Shown here: positions 23,771 through 33,969 of the stretch, in pieces
Layout: each line of letters begins with the position of its first letter
Numbering within the stretch: position 1 is the first letter of the stretch
Source: Paragordius varius
Lineage: Eukaryota > Nematomorpha
Assembly: GCA_964247055.1 (NCBI GenBank)
Contig: OZ176052.1
Span: 7,688,001-7,752,000 of the forward strand
Reading direction: 5' to 3'
DNA: 64,000 nt
Notes under the pieces: model-generated
Told to the model about the DNA's origin: nothing
The model's database searches: none
The model's input: only the letters and a program-made list of their open reading frames with translations
Translations under genes and position numbers: made by a program

Positions 23771-24713
23771 ATGCATACTGGGGAAAATATTTTGATAATT
23801 CTGATTCCTTTTTTTATAGTAAATATAATTTTTGGGTTTGTCGGAAATTTTTTATTAATTTTTGTGTGCTTAAGGGGCCGCCGAGTTTCGGCTAAGCCAT
23901 ATCTTATTTTAAAATATTCGGCTTTTGCAAATTTGATCATCTGCATAGGTTACATGATTAATCCGGTTTTGAGGTTTACTCTACCACGGAAATACAATCT
24001 ATTGATTTATGACTGGGTATGGAATATATTTTTATATCGGGTTGTTTTATCTACCCATTCGATTATGAAAAAATTTAGTTTTTCCATGACATTGGCCCTA
24101 AGTCTTGATCGCTACCGTCTGTTATCCTATATTTTATCGTACGAAGTTTTGCATATCTGTTGTTCAAAAAATTGTTGCATCCTTTTTTGCAATTTGCACA
24201 ATTGTGGTTGCGTTTATATATAAACGGTACAAAATCGTAACTATTGACAAGAATAAAAAGTGGTATATTGCAAAGATTAATTATTATAAACGCAATATTC
24301 GTTATTTGCCATATGAAATTTTAATCGAAACCTTGCTTTTGTACATCCCTATTATGATTATACTTGTCTTAAATTTTCGCATTTGTCAAAAGTTTACCAA
24401 TGTAAGAAGAATTAAACACATTTCTACCCCAAGTTCGCGAAAGATTCAAAATTTGCACCGTTTTGGGACAGTTGAACCTCAATTAATTATATCTCTGGTT
24501 ATTACAAGTTTTATTATGGCGATCACTTTGGTACCAATTTCTGTCACTCGGATAGCCATTGTAATACTCAATCAAAATTATCAAACGCCAGTTTTTGTCA
24601 TGTTTAATTTTGTGGAATCGTTTAATTTTACCATGAACTTTTATATTTACTGTTGGATCAATACGGATATCAGACGATTAAGTACAAAAATATTGAAATC
24701 ATGTGCCTTGTAA
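23771..24713 (+). pseudogene. Class A (rhodopsin-like) GPCR with a frame break at the DRY motif
   Basis: Single-exon frame from Met at 23771. TM1 is IPFFIVNIIFGFVGNFLLIF (GN signature) and TM2 contains SAFANLIICIGYM. TM3 ends in LALSLDRY (24092-24115). Immediately after DRY the receptor homology moves to another frame, VCYPIFYRTKFCISVVQKIV (from about 24117), which continues through TM5 (IPIMIILVLNFRICQ), TM6 (LIISLVITSFIMAITLVPIS) and TM7 (NFTMNFYIYCWINTDIRR, an NPxxY variant) to the stop. The pattern resembles invertebrate FMRFamide-receptor-like or orphan peptide GPCRs; the ligand is unknown. No splice sites bridge the break, so it is either a recent pseudogene or an assembly indel; the rest is well preserved. 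AATAAA is at 24758-24763. It starts only 95 bp after the preceding stop. Confidence 0.7.
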
Positions 24714-25264
24714 CAATGTCTTTGTGTAATTTATGTATATTTATTTAATTTTAGTTAAATAAATTGTTATCATTTAACCCGAGTACTTATTAATAGGGTT
24801 GATACAGGATCATAAGTGTACCTTAATATGAAATAATCAAAACCAAACGACCATTCATATCAGTTCTAAAAATAATGTTCAAATTATATTTATCAAAATA
24901 AATCAAATTGATATAAATTTACTTATACCGTTAGTATTTACTAATATTTGGCTAATATGTTGATGTTACTCTAAAAGAGGCAATTCCTAATTGTCATTCA
25001 TGATTCCACTCAAAATCAGTAACACCCAGCCCTGATATATATACAAAGTATTATTTTTTACACCTAAAAATCTATTTAAATGTTATATATGATTTTCGCC
25101 TCAAGACATAATAAATTCTTCTCAGATTTCTTTTTTAAACATTAATCTTTTGTAATTAGATAAAAATTAATTTTTATGAATTTATTTATTTTGTACTTGC
25201 AAGAATATTATAAGCTCAATTTTTCATCTACTTGTTTAAAATCTATATCCCAAATGTAATATGT

Positions 25265-25330
25265 TGGCTTTGAGACAATTTTCCGAAAAAAGGATAGGGC
25301 CGACATTCAAAAATATAAAATTGAATTTTA
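25265..25330 (+). mobile_element. Short Helitron fragment
   Basis: About 65 bp, including 'ctttgagacaattttccg' and then 'cattcaa', parallel the middle of the Helitron at 2844-3437 (around 3055-3105). Neither Helitron terminus is present. A small relic only. Confidence 0.5.
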
Positions 25331-25969
25331 TACACATATAATATTTTTATTACTTATAATAAACTTATTTAAGAACGCACCGAAAATAATAAGACAGTTC
25401 CCTTTCCCATGACAGTTTTTGCAAAAAGTTGAGTTCATTAAATCAATTTTTAAAGCAATCTATATAATAATTCATCAGTCGTAGTAGATGTTACCAGTAT
25501 AAAGGGGAAAAAAAATATATGGATTTTTTGTTAGACACATGATAAGGTACCACCTCGTAACATATCATAGTAACGTGCCTATGAAGCTAATTAATTTTCG
25601 CCCAAGCTATTGGATCATCTAAATCAATAATGGTTTTAGCTATTTCAACTATTGTAAATATTTCCACACATAAAATGTTGTTCTGAGGCTATTTTTTGAA
25701 TATGATAATCAATCATATGTTTTCCCCGTATAAAAACAACCCCAATTTTTTAAATTGAAACATCTAACCCAGCGATTTTAAATTACTCATAGTAAGATTT
25801 ATCTTGATTCTGGATTACGCCGCAAAACGTGTCTTTAAATCAATCCTCGCAAGTTATGAAGCTATGGAAAATCAAAATTGGTCTTAAGCAAAAGTCTTAG
25901 CTAGACTTTTAAGAGATTCGTCCATGGTGGCCCACCTTAGCAAAATACGCTTCAAACACAACAATAGTC

Positions 25970-25992
25970 TGTGTGTGTGTGTGTGTGTGTGT
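25970..25992. repeat. GT microsatellite
   Basis: Perfect (gt)n run of about eleven units in the intergenic region. It is the only dinucleotide tract here that is not TA. Confidence 0.9.
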
Positions 25993-28900
25993 ATTTACAG
26001 AATTTATCATATTGTTGTCAAGTCATAGCAAGGCGTTAGGGCATGTACATTTATATTATATAAATGCATATTGTGAAAATTAATTTGGTATTATTAATTT
26101 TTTCAAAATTAATATTTTAGTTTAAAACACTTAATAATTTAAAATTAATAGATTGTTTTAACCAAATATATCAAAAAATATTACTTTATGATTGATATGT
26201 ATTCAAGTTCAAAGCTTTACAAAATAATAGGCGGTTGTTAACAAATTCGCAAAGTCACAAATGTTTAAAAAGGACAAATTCGAATTGGATATATATTATA
26301 TTTATTATAAAAAATATAACGTTAACCCAGGAGTTGATAATCAACATTACTGTTAATTTACCCATGGTTTCTGCCCTATATTTTTAAGTTATTATATTAT
26401 TTTAATGTTTAAAACATAAATTTTAACTCTAGATTCATATTTAGGTGAAAAAATATGTGTCGCCAAAAAGTGTGAAGAAAATATTTTTTTAGTTATTAAA
26501 AAATTTATAATTTATGCATATGTGAACATAAATGTTAAATGGGTTTTGTTAGATCTTTTTTTGAAATGAACCTCGGCTAGTCAACTATCTCCATTTTGTT
26601 ACGAAGTATTAAATTGCAATTCTATAAAAAATATATAATATCATATGTAAAATTTACTGAAGGATTGTCTCTTTAACAGATGTTAATTTAATATTTTAGG
26701 TTAAATAAATGGGGAATGAGTAGGCGAGTTCTAGAGATTTAAATATTATTTATACAAACGAGGTCCGTACCTACCAAAAATCAATAAAGCTTAGATGTGG
26801 CTATTTAAAATTATAATTAACATATTTGCATCATAATGTGGCAAATGAAAAATTTAATTAGTTTTTTAAAGATTAAATATATAATATATAATCAGATTTA
26901 GGTCATATTAATTAATATTTAGCCGTTAATAATCTTTTATTCAAAAACATGTTTATAAATTTAATAGTCATTATTATCTCGACTAATTGTTAGCGTAAAA
27001 CGAGAAAAATATTGAGTATCAAAATAAATTCAGCCAAACGCATTTGAAATTTTAAATATTTTAACAAATATTAAGACTGAAATATCAGTATCATCAAATA
27101 CATTGCTAATATGTGTAAATATTTCTGCTGATGTTTATACATCCAACTGTAAAAATATTTACTCTACCTCATGCTTGCGCCAATTGCTGATGCAGTCACG
27201 GGTACTACAAATATAAACTTCGCCAAAAAATCTAATACAAGATCTTTCTCAAAACCCCTTTTTCCTGTAGATTTTGGTGGCCGTAAGCTTGAAATGTCTT
27301 TTTTGATTTTTATTATTTAAATAATTTTCTGATTTACATTCTTCTTTAGTAAAATATATATTCAGAAAATAAACATAAACTAATCTAATAAGTGGAACGG
27401 CTCTAGAAAGGTTTTCGGTCATTTGCGCCAATCAAACCATTCCTTGTGGGTAACGCACCGCAGCTTTAAGAAAAAAAGGCATATTATTGATAATTATTTA
27501 AATTGGGGGTTAGCATAATAAATAAGGAACAGAAACTAAGATGAAATAGCGTGAAGTTTTTTAGTTTTTACAAAGTCACATTAATCATATATGATTAAAG
27601 ATATGCTCAAATACTAAAATGAATTTTATATTCAATAGATTCCCTATAATTTGTTATGGTAGATCATTTTGAATTGAATAGGTAAAAGTTGTAATTGCTA
27701 AAATTCTAAGAATATTATTATAGTGAAGTGCCGAAAACAAGTGTGGCTTGAAAATTGAAGTTCTCTTTCTTATCCCCTTTGAGGGTCTGAAACAAGGTTG
27801 CTAATTGACTGAATTTTAAATAATTAACAAACCTAAATAAAAAAAACGCCATAATCCGTTGATAAACATCTGCTTTTCAAGATGTTTATGACAAAGTTAT
27901 TAGAGAATAATCATTTCCGATCAAATATGTATAGGATTTAAACCTCTTGTAGTATAAAACACTTGTTCATAAATTACCGTGGCACATATCAAACTCGGTG
28001 TTAAACCATAGAAATAATTTCTTAACTATAATAAAAATGTGAATTAGATTTATAACATAGTTAGCTATCCGCAAACCTTACCCAACACATAGATTATATA
28101 TAAATAAGCTAATGGGAAAAATTATAGAGACCTTTAAACAGTAATTCCACATTTCTCGCGAGTATGCCCGCTTTTTTAAGTTGGAGAATAATAATTTTGA
28201 ACGGATTACATATTTATACTCAAGTAAATAGTGAGAAATATAATCGTGAATAATAATTTTACAAAAGTCGATATATTCTCGTGAAATATTTTATTTCTAC
28301 TTTTCGTTGTTCCACAGGGTTAAAAATCGTCTTTATTCACTTTGTCCTAATTTAAAATATCTAAATTCGATATTAAAATCAACATGACCTTTCGGTGAAT
28401 ATTATCTATTCCAGTGGTACTCACCAAAAAATTTTAAAGGGCCAAGAAAAAATTCTTGTCTCAAGGGCCATGTACCTAACAAAAAATATTTCAAAGCTGC
28501 TTGGCACAAATACTTTAGGTCCCACCCTCTTGTTCCACCAACAAATCTTTATTTTGACATAACAATAATTAGGTTTGCCTGAGATTTTTATTTAAAAAAC
28601 TTGTATTTTTTTGGAGTCATGGTCAGGTTCGACCGCCAATATTATCACTTAAAATGATCGTCCAAACTCTACCTCTGACCAATTGACCAATACCTTAAAG
28701 TTGATACAGTTATTAACATATAATGGAAAATAAGCCATATTTGTCTTATAAGAGTGGTTACCTGAGACAATTGAATCGCCATAAAGCTCTGTGTATAACG
28801 TCTCTAGCTTAAAGCTTGTAATTTGTCACTCTCTTTATTGTGTCCATCCATCTCTACTCTTCTAAAAACTTATTTTGTTAAAAAAACTTTCATAACACCC

Positions 28901-29689
28901 CATTACTTTTTTAAAAACCTATATCTAAGGTGTTACTTGTGATAGAGTAGCCGCGTCCAACATGCGCCCTCCATTTTGACAACCGCAAAAAAATGAAAAA
29001 ATTAAATAAATACAAAATAATAAAATTTTAGAAATTACTTGGTAAAAATATAAAATTTATGCCATTTACCTCAAATAAATTTCTTTCAATAATTTATCTT
29101 TATCTAATTCTATTTCGTTCAACTTAATTAATTGTTGATTAAAGGGTTATAAGGGCATTCAATACACATTCTAACCACATATTACCCTTTGGGATTGTAA
29201 AGTACTATGATTTAATTGTAAAAATTAACATTTCTTCAAAATCTTCATAGAATACCGTAAAGTTGAATAAATTTAAAATATTTTATTAAGTATGATTTTA
29301 AAAAATGTGCGCAAATATGAATGCCAAGTTTCGACAACATAAATAAAATTAAAATGTTTAGCAGATATATAATGGTTTTTTTTACAGTTGCATGATTGAA
29401 ATATAATATATATTTGAAACGTGCTAGTTTTTTAGAGAGGCCCCCGCCAATAATTTTGTGCAAAATATGAGGCCAAGCCATTATGTTTAAAATTTTAGAA
29501 AAAAACTAATTAAAAGGCTATTTATGCTGGAATTAATTTATGAAGCATTAAATTCGCTTATTAGAAAACATGTTTATACTTTTAGAATTTCAATAACCAA
29601 AAACTTTGATATAATCAAATCGATGCATCAATTCAAAAAGCAATTAACTCCATTTTATAATTAATTAATTTTACATAACAGTAATGTAT

Positions 29690-31532
29690 TTTTTTATCTC
29701 TAATATATTTAATCTAATCTTGTCAACGAATCGCATCCCTAATGATTGGTCAAAAAGCACCATCATACCCATTTATAAAAACAAAGGAGACATACTCATT
29801 TGTTCCTCCTATAGACCACTACAGTTGTTGGAACACCCGTTTAAAATTTTTGCATTATTGAATCAAAACTAAGATCAATCATTAGTATACAGGAATCACA
29901 ATATGCCTATAAACCAAACAGTAGCACAATTGATGCAATCTTCATTTTGAGAAGATTGCAAGAGAATTATTTAGCGAAAAATAAAAACTCTATCATGTTT
30001 TTTTGATTTACAAAGGGCCTTTGATTGTATCCCCAGGAAGTTAATCACATACGAGCCAATAATGTAGATGATTGGATAATCAAATCAATAGAAATGATGT
30101 ACTACAAAACAACAAACTGCGTCAGATTAAAACTAGGCAACACAGCTTTTGTTCCAAACGAATCTGGTCTTCATCAAGGGTCCATCCTAAGCCCTCTATT
30201 TTTCATTTTAATAATGGATAACCTAACAAAAGATATAAAACAAGGCCTACCATGACTTATCTATGCGGACGACATTGTCCTCACTGCAACATCAATGGAA
30301 GAATTAAATCTAAAATACAACACATGGAAATCACACTTAGAAAAGGGTGGAATGAATATAAATATAAGCAAAACAAAGGTGCTGATAACGGGTGAAACTG
30401 TATATGAACGACCTAAGTGAACGAGTTTAATATAGAAATAAAATTTATTATCTCAAATTGTCATTTTATAACTGATTCCTTTGTGATTGTATAGGTTTAT
30501 TTATATATTTTAGCAAGGATAATTGACAATAACTAAATTGGAATACTATTTGTATTAAATACAATGTCACATAAAATATCCATATATATAAATAAAATGT
30601 CATATAAAATATAAATAATAATAATAATAATTTAACTTAAGGTTATAAACTTGGCAACTAACTTAATTAGAATACCATTTGTAATAAATACAATCATACA
30701 AATTATCCATATAAATAATAATAATTTAACCTAAGGTTATAAAGAATTAACACAGTTTCCATGTGGAGTATGTGATTTAGATGTTAAACTCAATTCAATC
30801 CTATGTACATCATGCAATAAGTAGGTACACAAAAAGAGCTAACTTATAAAAGGGACATTAATTTAACAATGATAAATTTATATGTGAATCATGCAAAAAT
30901 AAAACAATAAATCACTCACCCACTTCAATGAATTACCTTTATATGGCAGACGCCAAAATCGAATTGGTGAATAATTTCAAATACTTGGGCGATGTCATAC
31001 GTTGTCTAGGTGGAATAAACCAATCAGTTAAATATAGATCCCAACAGGCTTGGGTAAAATATCATCAACTTAAAATAGTGCTCAAAAATAAACACATATC
31101 AGGAAAAAACAAAGGTTTGATTTACAAAGCGGACATACGTCCCATACTCCTGTATGGAAGCGAGACATGGCCGCGATGACAGATTCAATCGAGAAAAAAC
31201 TAATGAACATACAAAAACGGATGCTAAATTTATTCGACCCCAATGAGTTAAATTCAAATTTGCATAAACTGTACCAAATTGAACCTTTAAATGTTATGTT
31301 CAGAAAAAATAAGCTTAGATATTTCGGACACATCAAACGTGCTCTAGAACAATGGACAAATAAAATTTTATCCCTACATCCCGAAGGTAACAATTGCAGG
31401 GGTAGACCTTCATTTAACTGGGAAAAAAACAATAAATAATGATTTAAGTGTTGTTAACATTGATGATAACGCCTGGCAGGATCGCAAATATTACAGACAG
31501 CTTCTATACGGATACAATGGCTAGCCATTACA
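29690..31532 (+). mobile_element. LINE (non-LTR retrotransposon), 5'-truncated and decayed
   Basis: Fragments of one reverse transcriptase in order: NDWSKSTIIPIYKNKGD with YRPLQLLEHPFKI (29738-29850), a block with motif A DLQRAFDCIPRK (near 30010), motif B GLHQGSILSPLFF (30160-30210) and the catalytic ADD in IYADDIVL (30258-30281). A CX2C...CX2C finger (CGVC...CTSC, from 30756) and the C-terminal domain with [12 protein letters not shown] and LRYFGHIKR follow (30928-31435). Several in-frame stops and frame changes are present, so it is dead. A 338-bp insert (30418-30755) separates the RT from the finger; the second copy (52677-53567, minus) lacks it. The 3' end is shared with that copy at about 31532. 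Clade not settled (Jockey, RTE or CR1-type C-terminus). Confidence 0.85.
30418..30755. repeat. Insert inside the LINE with internal direct duplication
   Basis: Bounded by 'gacctaag' and 'tttccatgtgg', which are adjacent in the other LINE copy (53420-53430), so this DNA was gained here. Two related units lie in tandem: about 30525-30645 and about 30650-30745, sharing 'taatttaac.taaggttat' and 'aataaatacaat.' boxes. It is AT-rich and non-coding. I cannot assign it to a transposon family. Confidence 0.6.
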
Positions 31533-31791
31533 CAAAGACGATATATACATTTATGTAATATTTGGTAGTCAAAAGTTAATCAGAATAATTATTTCTATAA
31601 TGCGCTTACAAGCCAGAAATGTATATTTAATATCGCCCAACATTAAGACGTAATTAAATAATTTATGCTTGTAGTCAGGGGTAAAAACTAACCGAAAAGA
31701 TGATAAACTGTCCTAATAATTCGTTTTACAGAAAACTATATATAAAATTAAGCCATAAAATGCAAATTATTTATTCAATTGTTTTCAAATG

Positions 31792-32335
31792 CTACATATT
31801 GCGGGTTGGGAACCAAGGGATCAGAACTTCGGCAAATTTTTTTCCTATGAAAAATTAAAAAAATGAATTGTACTTGGCATTGGTGGAGGCAATTGATCTT
31901 GATGATTTCGCATATACCATAAAATCCTGTTTCTTTCCTCATATTGGTGTATGTAATAATATTTAACACCGTACCAGGTTGTAGGACCGACAGCAGCAGC
32001 ACCAATAATGTATGGAGAAAAAGCTAGATATAATGTTAATTATAATTCTAACTTATAAAGCGTGGAATATTTGTCAAATTCCTATATGAACATATAACTA
32101 TTGTCATAAGCGCCAAAGTATGAAAAGTGTAATATTTTTGTTGATTCCTAACATAATCATCGGTAAAAAGCATTTTATCAATTTTCTTTTCTAAATCTGA
32201 CCGTTTATCTTTAGAAAAATCGTGGGATTGGGTTGGTAGATGCACGTCCTCATCCCAATTTGGATAAATCGGAGTAATACCGAATCTAAAAGCCCCATCA
32301 AAGCCAAAATATTGACTTTCGTCATAAAACTTCAT
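31792..32335 (-). CDS. NDUFC2: Small membrane protein, probable complex I subunit NDUFC2 (B14.5b)
   Basis: Three minus-strand exons: 32335-32053, 32023-31874 and 31844-31792, giving 161 residues. Both introns are 29 nt (32024-32052 and 31845-31873) with GT...AG ends, phase 1, and each contains a stop in frame if retained. Two hydrophobic segments are seen: YTFHTLALMTIVICSY (about 75-90) and PYIIGAAAVGPTTWYGVKYY (about 98-117). The C-terminus has an acidic/basic helix (EERNRILWYMRNHQDQLPPP), then KKFAEVLIPWFPTR. NDUFC2 has the same plan: two membrane helices, an 'HPEDFP'-like stretch and a K-[FY]-x-E-V-x-x-P-W-x-P-x-R ending. It belongs to the membrane arm of mitochondrial complex I. The N-terminal 60 residues are unlike what I know of that family, so the name is probable, not certain. 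AATAAA (minus) is at 31775-31770. Divergent from POLE with 74 bp between start codons. Confidence 0.65.
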
Positions 32336-32409
32336 AGTAAAAACATGCGTTTGTTAACATGCACAGACAAAAACATATTGATTTTGGCAAAAATTCAAAT
32401 TAAAGTTTT
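32336..32409. promoter_or_regulatory. Compact bidirectional promoter/leader region, NDUFC2-like / POLE
   Basis: Only 74 bp separate the two divergent start codons, so both 5' leaders and core promoters must fit in or overlap this stretch and neighbouring coding sequence. I see no TATA box of good quality. The arrangement implies shared regulation. The same head-to-head layout recurs at 58941-59074. Confidence 0.6.
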
Positions 32410-33928
32410 ATGGACTCAGAATATCAGCTTATAAAACAAAAAACTTTGTTGTCCATTGATGAATATTATGGTTATTATGATGATTGCTATGAATATGAAA
32501 AGATTGGTTGGTTAATTAATATTCAACCGGTATAATTAAAATTATTTTTAAGACCGTTTGTGTAAGCGAAAAGAATACCATAAAAAGCTGTGTAAATTAT
32601 TATTTTCTGGAAAATAATGGGCGAAAATTTAAGTGCACATTGCATTACAATCAATATTTTTATTTGAAAGTAGATCCACATTTTTTCAGAGAAATCGTTG
32701 GATATTTAAATAGAAAATTTCAAGGAATCATCTATGATATTAAATATGAAGCAAGGGAAGACCTGGATGCAGTACCTTTATATATAAAGATAGAAACCGG
32801 ATCATTTATTTGGCTCAAAAACCATATATCTCAAGTTGTTATTTGAAAATGTTCAAAATTTAATGAAAGTTAAAAAGATGTTAAATCCAATTATACGGAG
32901 AAACAAAGAATTCTATTTATCCCAAGATGTCTTTACCAATCGGTACAATTGAATTAGCTTTATTTTGATTCAAATATCTTGAAAGACGTTCTGTATCGAG
33001 ATAAGAAATCGAATCATTTTTATAGGAATCAAAAACTTTTTTTCAGAACAGTTTTGAATCAAAAAAGAACTAAAATCAGTTCCAAAATATTTTTTAGAAT
33101 ATAATGTTTTTTTATATGAATAATAAAAGTATATTTTTTTCTATTTTTCAGAATAGCACACTATTTTTTATGGCCTATATATATATATATATATATTATA
33201 GTTTTTGCGGGTATCTATCAGGGTAAAAATTTTAAATTAAAAACCAATAGAACCGGAAATTTTTTTGCAAAAAAGCAGGAATTAGCAAAAATCTCTAGCA
33301 GAACCTTATCGGCTAAAAAATAATTTGGAAGAACCGAAACTAAATCCAAAAACGGTCTTGATAAAGATTCAACCCTTAAATAGATTATTTTACCGATTAC
33401 ATTAACATATGCTTTATTGTTTTTTTGTTAGCAATATTTCAGTGTCTAACATTCAAGTAATACAAAATACTAACACGGTGAATACTGCTCACCAGAACAA
33501 TGATGATTTAATTGCAACACATATTCTCGATATGTTGGAATATGATGTACCATATTATATCCGCGTATCCATAGATTTAAAAATATTTGTCGGTCATTGG
33601 TACAAGGTGAAGACTAAAACGGGTCAAGAAGAGCATTTAAATCCAGAAATAATTTTGATACCGGATCTTGAGGAAAGGCCTGTAAGTTTTTTTTTTATTT
33701 TGTATAATATACATTTATATCGGCGTAAAAATAATGCATTAACATTTTATTCCGGTTTTTGAGCTTTATGATTGAACACATTTGAATTTGGTATGAAAAA
33801 TATATCATTTCGCTTTAAAGAAGATTGATGGCTATCAAATATATATTTTATAGGATAATGTGAAAAAATATTTTTTTAATAAATGAAGAATTTTTACTGG
33901 TTTGCACAACATTTCCAATTTTATCGTT

Positions 33929-33969
<41 letters not shown>

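Larger units (their letters stand above)
24714..29689. other. Gene-poor intergenic region
   Basis: I find no convincing gene in these 5 kb. Contents: a short Helitron fragment (about 25265-25330, box 'tttgagacaattttccg' shared with 2844-3437), a GT microsatellite (25970-25992), a possible hAT-end fragment near 28945 ('cgcgtccaacatgcgccc'), and a patch near 28415 starting 'cagtggtactcacc' that resembles a transposon end without a detectable partner. The minus-strand frames at 27249-27431 and 29245-29481 have no recognisable motif. Confidence 0.6.

Noticed and set aside
28415-28650. hAT-like start 'cagtggtactcacc'
   Set aside because: No matching inverse end or flanking duplication within 400 bp; could be chance.
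33000-33380. Patches rich in 'aaccgg', 'gaaccg' and 'agttcc' here and at 61380-61560 suggesting a shared repeat
   Set aside because: Local words recur but I could not align the two regions or find paired ends; left unannotated.
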